64,000 nucleotides of DNA from Pseudomonas graminis (GTDB taxonomy: Bacteria; Pseudomonadota; Gammaproteobacteria; Pseudomonadales; Pseudomonadaceae): contig NZ_SOCR01000014.1 in the NCBI RefSeq assembly GCF_004364335.1, positions 106,049-170,048 on the forward strand. The letters are read 5' to 3'. Below the pieces are notes generated by a model, which was not told the DNA's origin, did not search any database, and saw only the letters and a list, made by a program, of their open reading frames with translations. Positions within the stretch are counted from its first letter, which is position 1. Every line of letters starts with the position of its first letter. Positions 25,772 to 34,479 of this stretch are shown one piece after another. The position numbers were made by a program, and so were the translations under genes.

Positions 25772-26821
25772 TCAGGCTTTCGAGGCCTCGGGCGCCACCA
25801 CTTCGCCGGCCACCACCACGGCCAGATCATCCAGATAAATGTCGCAACGGCGCAGCGGGATATCCAGGTGGCACGGGGTTTTGCGGGTGCCGCCGACTTC
25901 GGTGTTCGGCCCGGTTGAGAACAGGAAGTTGCCGTAGAACGCCCGGGCGTCCATGCACATGCCGTCGTTCTTGTCGTGCAGGCCCATGGCGGTCCACTGC
26001 GCCCGGGGTTGCAGGCCCCATCCGATGTGGGAAATGCCGTAGACCTCAGGGTCATTGAAGTACTTCAGGTAGTCGCGCAGGTACTCGGCTTCGAATCCAC
26101 CGTGAATCCCGGTAATGAACCCCTTGTCGATCTCCAGCGTGATTTGCTCGCGGGAATAGGTTTTGAACGGCAGCACGATGTCGCCGACATCAATGACCAG
26201 CGTGCCCTCGGCCGTCTCTTCGTTGGGCCAGGAAAACAGGAAACCACTGGGCCAGTGATCCCAACGGCCCGGCTCGTCGGCGAAACCGTATTCGGTGACC
26301 GAAGGATATTGCCCCAGCTGCGCACGGAAATCGCTTCCGGACCGGGACTTCACCTGAATCGAGCGCGCCGCCTTCAGTACCTGTTCAGCGGCCAGCACCC
26401 GTTCCTTGTCCGCCACCGTCGGCAGCATCCGCGCCAGCACTTCCGGGGGTTCGACCGCCAGCAAAATCCGCGTGCCGGTCTTGAGGATCTGCTCCTGTTC
26501 CGGCGAGTGCAGCAGCATCATCGTGTCGACGATCAGGTCCGCCGCCTCCAGGGCTCGTTGCGCCGCAATGTTGCCGGTCAGCGCGGTGTCGCCGCAGTAG
26601 GCGGTCATGTCGTTGCCCATGGCTTTGGGGTGATTGAACGACGGCAGCTCCACCGCATACACCTTGGCGCCCAGGCGTTGGGCGGCGTCCATGGCGGCGC
26701 GCACCGTGCGCGCATCGGAGTAGTGGCTCTTGAGCACCGCCACGCTCTGGGTCGCGTCCACTTTCGACAGCTTCAGGACGTGCTCGAACATCTGGGTCAA
26801 TTCGCAATCGCTAACCGGCAT
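25772..26821 (-). CDS. nicX: 2,5-dihydroxypyridine 5,6-dioxygenase
   Basis: A 349-residue Fe(II) extradiol-type dioxygenase that opens 2,5-dihydroxypyridine to N-formylmaleamate. The three iron ligands I recall for the P. putida enzyme, His265, His318 and Asp320, fall at exactly the same positions here (YGISH265 and C-H318-L-D320). GAGGAGAAGAG directly before ATG is a strong ribosome site. It lies upstream of nicR on the same strand and is divergent from nicC across a 359-bp region with four repeated boxes. Confidence 0.94.
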   Translation of the reverse strand: MPVSDCELTQMFEHVLKLSKVDATQSVAVLKSHYSDARTVRAAMDAAQRLGAKVYAVELPSFNHPKAMGNDMTAYCGDTALTGNIAAQRALEAADLIVDTMMLLHSPEQEQILKTGTRILLAVEPPEVLARMLPTVADKERVLAAEQVLKAARSIQVKSRSGSDFRAQLGQYPSVTEYGFADEPGRWDHWPSGFLFSWPNEETAEGTLVIDVGDIVLPFKTYSREQITLEIDKGFITGIHGGFEAEYLRDYLKYFNDPEVYGISHIGWGLQPRAQWTAMGLHDKNDGMCMDARAFYGNFLFSTGPNTEVGGTRKTPCHLDIPLRRCDIYLDDLAVVVAGEVVAPEASKA

Positions 26822-26889
26822 CTCTTCTCTCCTCTCGGGGGATGACCGGCCGGATGCACCATTGCAAGGCGTCGCGCATCAGACCGGTG

Positions 26890-26922
26890 CACTTTTTAAA
26901 GCGTACACACTTATTAAAAGTG
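26890..26922. promoter_or_regulatory. Candidate NicR operator pair, nicX side
   Basis: Two boxes, CACTTTTTAAAG (26890-26901) and CACTTATTAAAAGTG (26908-26922), separated by GTACACA-type sequence and lying 69 bp before the nicX start. The second is nearly palindromic. The same box recurs on the nicC side. Confidence 0.55.
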
Positions 26923-27058
26923 ATAAGACATCAATCCGGACGCAGCTGCAATAGGCACGCCACTGTGTTACCCGACCACACAGATCCCTGCATATAAGGG
27001 TTACAGAGGGTGACATGCCTGATTGCGACGTCGGCTGACGTTTCTGGAAATAACGGTT

Positions 27059-27093
27059 CACTTTTAAAAATATCAGCGTATACACTTTAAAAA
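27059..27093. promoter_or_regulatory. Candidate NicR operator pair, nicC side
   Basis: Two boxes, CACTTTTAAAAA (27059-27070) and CACTTTAAAAA (27083-27093), with GCGTATA between them. They lie 88-122 bp before the nicC start and mirror the pair near nicX. Confidence 0.5.
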
Positions 27094-27180
27094 CCCAGCG
27101 ACGGGACTGAAGGCTATCGCCTCGCCGTCATCCAGAACGCCTGTCATTCAGAGCTCATGAAACAAAAAGGAATGCGCGCC

Positions 27181-28329
27181 ATGCCAACCACGCAAAAAAT
27201 CGCCATCGTCGGATCCGGTCTGGGGGGCGCTGCGGCTGCGACGCTGTTGCAGAAAGCCGGTTTCCACGTCGACATCTACGAGCAGTCTCCCGCGTTTTCA
27301 CGCATCGGTGCCGGGATCCACATGGGCCCGAACATCATGAAAATCTTCCGCCGAATGGGCATTGAGCAACAGCTGAGCGACATGGGTTCGCACCCGGATT
27401 TCTGGTTCAGCCGCGACGGTGCGACCGGCGATTACCTGTCGCGCATCGCACTGGGCGAGTTCTCCCTCAAGGAGTACGGCGCGGCCTACATCACCGTGCA
27501 CCGCGGCGACTTGCACGCCCTGCAAATGTCGACACTGGCGCCCGGCAGCGTGCACTTCAGCAAATGCCTGACCACGCTGGAGGAGCGCGACAACGGCGTG
27601 CGCCTGAATTTTGCCGATGGCACCCACGCCGACGCCGACATCGTGATCGGCGCCGACGGCATCAATTCGAAGATTCGTGAAGAGCTGCTGGGCCAGGAAA
27701 AACCGCTGTACAGCGGCTGGGTCGCCCACCGCGCACTGATCCCCAGCGAGGTGCTGACCAAGTACAACCTGAATTTCGAGAACTGCGTGAAGTGGTGGAG
27801 CGAGGACCGTCACATGATGGTTTACCACACCACCGGCAAGCGCGATGAGTACTACTACGTCACCGGTGTGCCCCATGCGGCGTGGGATTTCGAGGGCAGT
27901 TGGGTCGACAGCAGCCGGGACGAAATGTACGAAGCGTTCGCCGGCTACCACCCCACCGTGCAGGCCCTGATCGAGTCCACCGACAGCGTGACCAAATGGC
28001 CGCTTCTCAACCGCAACCCACTGCCGTTGTGGAGTCGCGGCCGCCTTGTTTTGCTCGGCGATGCCTGCCACCCGATGAAGCCGCACATGGCCCAGGGCGC
28101 CGGCATGGCCATTGAAGACGCCGCGATGCTCACCCGCTGCCTGCAGGAAACCGGCCTCACCGATTACCGCACCGCGTTCCAGCTCTACGAAGCCAATCGC
28201 AAGGAGCGCGCCTCTCGCGTGCAAGCGGTTTCCAACGCCAACACTTGGCTGCGCACCCAGGAAGATCCGGCCTGGGTCTACGGTTACGACCTCTACGGCC
28301 AGGAACTGAAATCGGGGGTGGCGGCGTGA
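27181..28329 (+). CDS. nicC: 6-hydroxynicotinate 3-monooxygenase
   Basis: A 382-residue FAD monooxygenase that decarboxylates and hydroxylates 6-hydroxynicotinate to 2,5-dihydroxypyridine with NADH and O2. The N-terminal FAD motif IAIVGSGLGGAAAATLLQKA, the middle motif IVIGADGINSKIREELLG and LLGDACHPMKPHMAQGAGMA (about 293-312) are those of the class A flavoprotein hydroxylases; CVKWWSEDRHMMVYHTTGKR is NicC-like. The ATG at 27181 gives the family length (382) and has AAGGA nine bases upstream. Its stop overlaps the nicD GTG start. Confidence 0.94.
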   Translation: MPTTQKIAIVGSGLGGAAAATLLQKAGFHVDIYEQSPAFSRIGAGIHMGPNIMKIFRRMGIEQQLSDMGSHPDFWFSRDGATGDYLSRIALGEFSLKEYGAAYITVHRGDLHALQMSTLAPGSVHFSKCLTTLEERDNGVRLNFADGTHADADIVIGADGINSKIREELLGQEKPLYSGWVAHRALIPSEVLTKYNLNFENCVKWWSEDRHMMVYHTTGKRDEYYYVTGVPHAAWDFEGSWVDSSRDEMYEAFAGYHPTVQALIESTDSVTKWPLLNRNPLPLWSRGRLVLLGDACHPMKPHMAQGAGMAIEDAAMLTRCLQETGLTDYRTAFQLYEANRKERASRVQAVSNANTWLRTQEDPAWVYGYDLYGQELKSGVAA

Positions 28330-29144
28330 GCACATTCATTCATGGCGGCAACGTCCGGGCCAACGGCATCCGTCAACATTACCTGCGCTACGGCGGCGAC
28401 ACACACTCCGGCAAACCGGCGCTGATCCTGATTCCGGGCATTACCAGTCCGGCGATCACCTGGGGTTTCGTCGCCGAACGTCTGGGTCAGTCTTTCGACA
28501 CCTACGTGCTGGATGCGCGCGGTCGCGGTCTTTCTTCCACCGGCCCGGATCTGGATTACAGCGTCGACACCTGCGCCGATGACATTGGGGCGTTCGCCGC
28601 CGCCATGGGCATCGACAGCTATCACCTGGCCGGTCACTCGATGGGCGCGCGTTTTGCCGTACGGGCGTCGATTCGTTGTCCCCAGGGCCTGAAAAGCCTG
28701 GTGCTGATCGATCCGCCGGTGTCCGGTCCGGGGCGTCGTGAATACCCGGCGAAGTTGCCCTGGTACGTCGATTCGATCCGCCAGTCGCAACAGGGCATGA
28801 GCGCGCAAGACATGCGCGCGTTCTGCTCGACCTGGACCGAGGAGCAACTGCAGCTGCGCGCCGAATGGCTGCACACCTGCTACGAACCGGCCATCGTCCG
28901 CGCCTTCAATGACTTCCACGACGTGGATTTCCATCACGACCTGCCGAACCTTCCGGTCCCTGCCCTGCTCATCGTCGCTGGCCGTGGGGGTGTGATTCAG
29001 GCGGAAGACGAAGCCGAAATCCGACAGTTGCAACCGAACATGCTGATCGCACGAGTGGAAAACGCCGGACACATGATTCCGTGGGACAACCTGCCGGGCT
29101 TCTTCGCCGCGTTCGGTGATTTCCTCGGCACGCCGCTGACCTGA
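28326..29144 (+). CDS. nicD: N-formylmaleamate deformylase
   Basis: A 272-residue alpha/beta hydrolase starting at GTG 28326, inside the nicC stop (GTGA overlap). The nucleophile elbow is LAGHSMGARFAVR (Ser about 101) and the catalytic His is in ENAGHMIPWDN (about 245-255). The N-terminus STFIHGGNVRANGIRQHYLR matches NicD. It releases formate from N-formylmaleamate to give maleamate. Translational coupling with nicC is expected. In P. putida nicE follows; here a REPIN follows instead. Confidence 0.92.
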   Translation: MSTFIHGGNVRANGIRQHYLRYGGDTHSGKPALILIPGITSPAITWGFVAERLGQSFDTYVLDARGRGLSSTGPDLDYSVDTCADDIGAFAAAMGIDSYHLAGHSMGARFAVRASIRCPQGLKSLVLIDPPVSGPGRREYPAKLPWYVDSIRQSQQGMSAQDMRAFCSTWTEEQLQLRAEWLHTCYEPAIVRAFNDFHDVDFHHDLPNLPVPALLIVAGRGGVIQAEDEAEIRQLQPNMLIARVENAGHMIPWDNLPGFFAAFGDFLGTPLT

Positions 29145-29197
29145 GGCAGAGGATTACCGAACAGGCCTGAACCGGATTTATGTCCGGCGCTGCACCT

Positions 29198-29284
29198 GTA
29201 GGAGCGCGCTTGCCCGCGAAGGGATGCTCCAGACACATCACCGTCAACTGACCCGGCGCGTTTCGCGGGCAAGCGCGCTCCTAC
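29198..29284. repeat. REPIN between nicD and nicF
   Basis: Inverted REP pair (GTAGGAGCGCGCTTGCCCGC and GCGGGCAAGCGCGCTCCTAC) in the 249-bp gap. No coding remnant of nicE was seen here. Confidence 0.88.
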
Positions 29285-29393
29285 AGGTGTCCTGCGTTGA
29301 CAAGAATTTCCGAGCTCAGGCCTGGGGTCCGTTCAGGATATTTTTTAGCGCGATGCAGAACCGACTTCAACCCTATTGACCGAGGTGAACGCA

Positions 29394-30041
29394 ATGACCG
29401 ACCCACAAAGCGCAGACGCCAACTATCAGGGCGTCTGGGGCAATCGCATAGGTTTTGGTGCGAAACCGGCCCTACTCATGATCGATTTCATGCAGGGCTA
29501 CACCCAACCCGGCGCGCCTTTATATGCGCCCGGCGTGGTCAGTGCGGTGGCCGAAAGCGTCGAGCTGCTGGCCTGCGCGCGGGAACACGGCATCTTCGTG
29601 GTGCATACCAACATCCGCTATCACCCCACGCATTTCGCGGACGGCGGCATGTGGGTGAAAAAAGCGCCGGTGATGAAGGACATGGTCGAAGGCAACCCGC
29701 TTGCCGCGTTCTGCGAGGCCGTGCAGCCATTGCCCGAGGAGGTCGTCATCAGCAAGCAGTACGCGAGTTCGTTCTTCGGCACGTCACTGGCATCAATGCT
29801 GCACGCTCAAGGGATCGATACCGTCGTGCTGGCCGGTTGCTCCACCAGCGGCTGCATCCGGGCGACAGCGGTGGATGCCGTGCAGCACGGTTTCCGGACA
29901 ATCGTGGTGCGCGAATGCGTGGGCGACCGACACCCCGATCCCCATGAAGCGAACCTGTTCGACATCGATAGCAAGTACGGGGATGTGGTCGGCAAGCAGG
30001 AAGCCATAGCGCAATTGCTGGCCGTGAGCTCCAAGCGGTAA
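29394..30041 (+). CDS. nicF: Maleamate amidohydrolase
   Basis: A 215-residue isochorismatase-family cysteine hydrolase converting maleamate to maleate and ammonia. Catalytic Asp is in ALLMIDFMQGYTQPGAPLYA, and the nucleophile Cys in LAGCSTSGCIRATAVDAVQH. ATG 29394 has GAGGTG six bases before it and was preferred to an upstream TTG at 29376. It follows nicD by a REPIN-filled gap and precedes nicT. A long inverted repeat overlaps its 3' end. Confidence 0.92.
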   Translation: MTDPQSADANYQGVWGNRIGFGAKPALLMIDFMQGYTQPGAPLYAPGVVSAVAESVELLACAREHGIFVVHTNIRYHPTHFADGGMWVKKAPVMKDMVEGNPLAAFCEAVQPLPEEVVISKQYASSFFGTSLASMLHAQGIDTVVLAGCSTSGCIRATAVDAVQHGFRTIVVRECVGDRHPDPHEANLFDIDSKYGDVVGKQEAIAQLLAVSSKR

Positions 30042-30100
30042 GCCACAAGCTGCAAGTGAAGCGCGCGCGGTCCCCTCTTGCAGCTTGAGGCTTACCGCTT
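30033..30100. terminator. 24-bp inverted repeat at the end of nicF
   Basis: Arms at 30033-30056 (AAGCGGTAAGCCACAAGCTG and on) and 30077-30100 pair at 23 of 24 positions around a 20-base loop. The left arm encodes the last residues of nicF. It would form a very stable hairpin between nicF and nicT, acting as attenuator, processing site or terminator. Confidence 0.6.
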
Positions 30101-30191
30101 GCCGCTTCTTCCCCCATATGACAACACCGCAAACGCAGGCAAAATCAGCCGCCGCCGCGCTCACCGGTCGAAGAACCGCCAGGAGACACCC

Positions 30192-31505
30192 ATGCCCTCT
30201 GCGAATGTAGAAACCTCCGCGAACTTAGCCGCGGACCCGATCAAAGCGCTGTACAGCAAGATCACCTGGAAGCTCATCCCCTTCCTGTGTTTCTGCTACC
30301 TGGCCGCTTACCTGGACCGCATCAACATCGGCTTCGCCAAGCTGCAGATGCTCGACCAGCTGCACTTCAGCGAGACAGCGTTCGGGCTCGGCGCCGGGCT
30401 GTTTTTCGTCGGCTATATCCTCTTCGAAGTGCCAAGCAACCTGGTGCTGGAAAAGGTCGGCGCGAAGATCTGGATCGCGCGGATCATGATCACCTGGGGG
30501 TTGCTGTCGTCCTGCACGCTGTTCGTCAGCACGCCGACGCAGTTTTACGTACTGCGGTTTCTGCTCGGCGCCGCTGAAGCGGGCTTTCTGCCGGGGGTGC
30601 TGTTTTACCTGACCACCTGGTTCCCGACCTACCGCCGTGGCCGCATCATCGCGTTGTTCATGATCGGCCTGCCGCTCTCCAGCGTCATCGGCGGCCCGCT
30701 GTCGGGCTGGATCATGGGCCATTTCGACCAGACCGCCGGCCTGCGTGGCTGGCAGTGGCTGTTCCTGATCGAAGGCATTCCCAGCGTGCTGCTCGGGGTG
30801 ATGACGTTCTGGGCGCTGCCGAATAACCCGAAAGAAGCCAAATGGCTGAACAGCGCCGAACAGACGTTGCTGGAAGGCGAGCTGCGCCTGGACGACGTTG
30901 AGGGCAAGGACAGCAAGCACAGCTTTCGCGACGGTTTTTTCAATCTGAAAGTGTGGATGCTTGGCGGTATCGACTTCTCGATTCTGCTCAGCGCCTACGC
31001 CATGGGCTTCTGGATGCCGACGTTCATCAAGAACGCCGGGGTCACCGACACTTTCCACATCGGCGTGTTGACGGCACTGCCCAGCGTGGCGGCGCTGATC
31101 GGCATGCTGATGATCGGCGCCAGCTCCGACCGCCGTCGCGAACGGCGCTGGCACATCATCGTGCCGTTCTGGATCGGCGCGGTGGCCATGGCCGCCAGCC
31201 CATTCTTCACCCATAACGTGGTCGCGACCGTCGCGCTGTTTGCCGTCGCTTCAGCGGCGATCATTGGTGCCGTGCCGGTGTTCTTCAGCCTGCCGGCGAC
31301 GTTCCTCAAAGGCCGGGCGGCGGCGACAGGTTTCGCATTGGCCTGCTCGCTGGCGAACGTTGCGGGGCTGGTGAGCAACTCGATGATGGGCATCGCCATC
31401 GACGTCACTGGCAGCAGCGCCGGGGCGTTGTGGTTCTTTGCCGGGTGCCTGATTCTGAGCAGCCTGCTGGTGGTGGCGCTGCCGGCGAAGCTGGTGAACA
31501 GATAA
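30192..31505 (+). CDS. nicT: MFS transporter, probable nicotinate uptake
   Basis: A 437-residue 12-helix transporter of the anion:cation symporter (ACS) branch: ITWKLIPFLCFCYLAAYLDR (TM1 about 20-39), then INIGFAKLQM and LGAAEAGFLPGVLFYLTTWF with PTYRRGRI typical of the family. In P. putida NicT has this place in the cluster and takes up nicotinate. AGGAG seven bases before ATG 30192 fixes the start. It is separated from nicF by a long inverted repeat but is on the same strand. Confidence 0.88.
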   Translation: MPSANVETSANLAADPIKALYSKITWKLIPFLCFCYLAAYLDRINIGFAKLQMLDQLHFSETAFGLGAGLFFVGYILFEVPSNLVLEKVGAKIWIARIMITWGLLSSCTLFVSTPTQFYVLRFLLGAAEAGFLPGVLFYLTTWFPTYRRGRIIALFMIGLPLSSVIGGPLSGWIMGHFDQTAGLRGWQWLFLIEGIPSVLLGVMTFWALPNNPKEAKWLNSAEQTLLEGELRLDDVEGKDSKHSFRDGFFNLKVWMLGGIDFSILLSAYAMGFWMPTFIKNAGVTDTFHIGVLTALPSVAALIGMLMIGASSDRRRERRWHIIVPFWIGAVAMAASPFFTHNVVATVALFAVASAAIIGAVPVFFSLPATFLKGRAAATGFALACSLANVAGLVSNSMMGIAIDVTGSSAGALWFFAGCLILSSLLVVALPAKLVNR

Positions 31506-31530
31506 TTCGCCCTGCTGGACGTAGATCCTG

Positions 31531-31616
31531 TAGGGGCCGGCTTGCTGGCGAATGTGGTGTTTCAGTGAATAAAATGTTGACTGAACCACAGCATTCGCCA
31601 GCAAGCCGGCTCCTAC
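31531..31616. repeat. REPIN after nicT
   Basis: Inverted pair (GTAGGGGCCGGCTTGCTGGC and GCCAGCAAGCCGGCTCCTAC) of the second REP variant seen in this window, marking the 3' end of the nic operon. Confidence 0.85.
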
Positions 31617-31658
31617 GTGGGAATTGTATTTTTCCAATAACAACGGTGGAAACCGCTC

Positions 31659-32735
31659 ATGCAGGCGTTTGTGAAAAGCTGTGCCCTGGCCCTGACGCTG
31701 GGACTGTCCGCGCCCTCATTGCAGGCGGCGGAAAAGGTCATCTTCGACACCGATTTCAACGTGCTCAACGACGACGGCCAGGCCTTCATCATGCTGGCGC
31801 AACTGCACGCGCAAAAGCGCATCGACCTGCTGGGCATGACCCTCGTGAGTGGCAACGCGTGGGTTGATCAGGAGCAGGTCGATGCACTGAAGGCGGTCGA
31901 GCGCATGGGCGTGGAAAAGGACATCGGCGTGTACTCCGGCGCGGCATACCCGCTGCTGCACGACTTCGCCACCTATGAACAGGAAAAAGCCCTGTTCGGC
32001 GCAGGCTGGCCGGGAGCGTTCAAGAGCCCCCGCCCCACCGCTGCCTCGCAGTTGGTCGCGCCACCGGACGGGCTTGCCACACACACTGCGTTGCGCAGCG
32101 AATCCGCCGCGCAGTTCATCGTCGACAGCGTGAAGAAAAACCCCCACGAGGTGACCATTCTCGCCGTTGGCCCGCTGACCAACATCGCTCTGGCGATTCG
32201 CAGCGCGCCGGAAATCGTGCCGCTGATCAAACGCATCGTGTACATGGGCGGCGCCATCGAGATTCCCGGCAACACGACGCCAGCGGCGGAATTCAACTGG
32301 TGGTTCGACCCCGAGGCCGCAAAAATCGTCCTGCGCTCGCCCATCGAGCACGTGATTTTCCCCAACGATGTCTGCGAAAAAGTCATCTTCGACGCCTCGA
32401 TCTACCAGCGCATCGTCGCCAGCAAAGGCGTGATTCCCGACCTGTACAAAGCGGTGCTGGGGCCTGAGTTCGACAAGGACCCGAACCATCACAGCTTCAC
32501 TTGGGACAGCCTGCCCGCGCTGTACCTGGTTCATCCGGAACTGGTCACCGAGTCCAAAGACCTGTGGGTCGACGTCGACGCCCACTTCGGACCGGATTAC
32601 GGCCGCTCCATCGGCTACAAGAAGGGCGCGCCCGTCGGCACACAGAAGGCGAAAGTGGTGTTCGCCGTGGACCAGAAGAAGTTCTGGGACGCGTACGTGA
32701 ATCTGGTCACTCTGCCTGCGCCGGTCAAACGCTGA
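31659..32735 (+). CDS. Exported nucleoside hydrolase
   Basis: A 358-residue inosine-uridine-type nucleoside hydrolase with a Sec signal peptide (MQAFVKSCALALTLGLSAPS, cleavage expected after LQAA). The Ca2+-binding N-terminal signature is present as VIFDTDFNVLNDDGQAF (about 27-43; the Asp cluster DTD...DD), and further family motifs are ILAVGPLTNIALAIRS (about 167-182) and EFNWWFDPEAA (about 209-219). It would split ribonucleosides to base and ribose in the periplasm. In P. putida the porin NicP sits near nicT; here this enzyme follows nicT and could supply pyridine base from ribosides, which is inference. Confidence 0.85.
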   Translation: MQAFVKSCALALTLGLSAPSLQAAEKVIFDTDFNVLNDDGQAFIMLAQLHAQKRIDLLGMTLVSGNAWVDQEQVDALKAVERMGVEKDIGVYSGAAYPLLHDFATYEQEKALFGAGWPGAFKSPRPTAASQLVAPPDGLATHTALRSESAAQFIVDSVKKNPHEVTILAVGPLTNIALAIRSAPEIVPLIKRIVYMGGAIEIPGNTTPAAEFNWWFDPEAAKIVLRSPIEHVIFPNDVCEKVIFDASIYQRIVASKGVIPDLYKAVLGPEFDKDPNHHSFTWDSLPALYLVHPELVTESKDLWVDVDAHFGPDYGRSIGYKKGAPVGTQKAKVVFAVDQKKFWDAYVNLVTLPAPVKR

Positions 32736-32788
32736 TCGCCTCGGTTCGCGACGATGATATGAAAGGGCCCAACCGGCTGTGAGCAGGA

Positions 32789-33778
32789 TCAGCCGATCAG
32801 GGCAATCAGCTGTTGCCGCTGGGGGTCGGTGAGCAGCGGCCCTCTGGCTGCCTCGGCGTTTTCCTTCATGTATTTGGGGTTGCCCGTACCGGGAATCGCG
32901 CAGGTCACCGCAGGGTGTGAGATCAGAAACTTCAGCGCCAGTTGCGCCCAGCTCCTGGCCTGAACTTCCCCCGCCCAGCCCGGCAGCGGCGTGTTGCGCA
33001 ATCGCCCGAGCAGACCGCCGCCGCCGAACGGCCGATTGCAGATCACCGCCACCCCTCGCTCACGGCACAGCGGCAGCAGCCGCGTCTCGACCGCCCGATC
33101 GTCCATCGCGTAATTGATCTGCAGAAAATCGAACGCCTCGGCTTTCAGCGCAGCTTCCACCTCGGCGTAGGCCGATGGGGTGTAGTGCGTCAGACCGATG
33201 TAACGAATGCGCCCTTCTTCTTTCCACTGACGCAACGTCGGCAGGTGAGTTTTCCAGTCCAGCAGGTTGTGTATCTGCATGAGGTCGATGCGCTGGGTCT
33301 GCTGCAGCCCAAACGAAGCTTCCATCTGGGCGATGCCTTCGTCGCGTCCCCGGGTCCAGACCTTGGTCGCCAGGAACGCTGGCGATGACGGCTGATGAAT
33401 CGCCAGCAACTCACCAGTGGTTTCCTCGGCGCGACCGTACATTGGCGAACTGTCGATCACCGTGCCGCCGGCCTGGAACAACTGGTCCACCACGGCGGGC
33501 AGCAGTTTGTAGGCGTCGCTGCCGGGCTCGACATCGAACCCGCGATACGTGCCGAGGCCGACCATCGGCAACGCTTCCCCGCTGGATGGAATGTCTCGCG
33601 TGAGCATATTCCGCTCTCCTGGTTGACCGGGCGATGCGCCGGGTTGTGGCGGTTCGGATGCTGCGGCGACGGCGCCGGAGTCAGCGACCGCTGCGTCAAA
33701 AACCAACGCCGCCGAGGCACTCGCCGCCAGCGTGAGCAATCGTCTGCGGGTAAGCAGATTTGGGTCGGTCACGGGCAT
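32789..33778 (-). CDS. Aldo/keto reductase with twin-arginine signal
   Basis: A 329-residue AKR barrel protein preceded by a Tat-type signal (LTRRRLLTLAASASAALVFD, about 8-27). Landmarks: VGLGTYRGFDVEPG, GGTVIDSSPMYGRAEETTGE with catalytic Asp and Tyr, LATKVWTRGRD with Lys, and DLMQIHNLLDW with His. It would be exported folded with its cofactor, which is unusual for this family. ATG 33778 has GGAG only two bases upstream; a GTG at 33772 has the better eight-base spacing and may be the true start. Confidence 0.85.
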   Translation of the reverse strand: MPVTDPNLLTRRRLLTLAASASAALVFDAAVADSGAVAAASEPPQPGASPGQPGERNMLTRDIPSSGEALPMVGLGTYRGFDVEPGSDAYKLLPAVVDQLFQAGGTVIDSSPMYGRAEETTGELLAIHQPSSPAFLATKVWTRGRDEGIAQMEASFGLQQTQRIDLMQIHNLLDWKTHLPTLRQWKEEGRIRYIGLTHYTPSAYAEVEAALKAEAFDFLQINYAMDDRAVETRLLPLCRERGVAVICNRPFGGGGLLGRLRNTPLPGWAGEVQARSWAQLALKFLISHPAVTCAIPGTGNPKYMKENAEAARGPLLTDPQRQQLIALIG

Positions 33779-33930
33779 GTCTCCGGGTCGGGCTGACGTG
33801 AGCACACAGTGATTGATCGACCCCTCGCGTGCGCCGTCGGTTCAAGTCTGTACGACCATCTGCGCAGATCACGGGAACGCTGGTCCGCGCGATGCGTCAC
33901 AACTGCATCTTGAACACTGGAGCACACGAA

Positions 33931-34266
33931 ATGAAAACCGTCATTACCCTGAATGAACTCGCCAACACCGACCTGCGCCCCTACACCGAAATCTGGCTGA
34001 CCTCGCCAACCGCGGTTCGCGAACCTGGCCACACCGACGACGAACTGTGTCTGTGGCGCGCCAACCAAGTCTTCTCCCACGACATGCTCAGCGAAGGCAC
34101 CCATGGCCAGAACGTCATGCCGGTCTGGCTGGTGGTGGACGACATTGACGACTCGGAGCAGGTCCTCAACGTTGAAACCCAGGCACGTGAACGCCTGCTG
34201 ACGGCCGGGCTGGAGGGGGAGTTTTATCCGGCGGAAGTGGGCGAGCGGACGGATGGGGTGAAGTAA
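33931..34266 (+). CDS. Conserved hypothetical protein
   Basis: A 111-residue acidic soluble protein beginning MKTVITLNELANTDLRPYTE, with WLTSPTAVREPGHTDDELCL and VMPVWLVVDDIDDSEQVLNV in the middle. No signal peptide, membrane segment or known motif was recognised. GGAG eight bases before ATG supports the start. It is divergent from the aldo/keto reductase gene and followed by a REPIN, so it appears monocistronic. Confidence 0.7.
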   Translation: MKTVITLNELANTDLRPYTEIWLTSPTAVREPGHTDDELCLWRANQVFSHDMLSEGTHGQNVMPVWLVVDDIDDSEQVLNVETQARERLLTAGLEGEFYPAEVGERTDGVK

Positions 34267-34320
34267 TCTGATGGAGCTTCGGTGCAACTGACGCATACCT
34301 TAGATGTTTCAACGCGGTCC

Positions 34321-34407
34321 GTAGGAGCCGGCTTGCTGGAGAACGCGGTGGGTCAATCACCGTTGCAGTGACTGAATCCATGGGTTCGCCAGCAAGCCGG
34401 CTCCTAC
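34321..34407. repeat. REPIN
   Basis: Inverted pair GTAGGAGCCGGCTTGCTGGA / GCCAGCAAGCCGGCTCCTAC. The space from 34408 to 34714 holds only the small minus-strand frame at 34480-34596. Confidence 0.85.
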
Positions 34408-34479
34408 AAATCCCGGTTTGATCCTACATGCCAGGCGCACCTGAAATCGTCGGCAAACCGTCACTTTCCGCCCGTCTGC

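Noticed and set aside
25510..26055. Long N-terminal extension of the MarR protein
   Set aside because: The open frame upstream of ATG 25509 runs through a REP and antisense to nicX, with Arg/Trp/Pro-rich shadow composition.
29145..29393. A nicE remnant in the nicD-nicF gap
   Set aside because: The gap is fully explained by a REPIN and short spacers; no maleate-isomerase-like residues seen in any frame.
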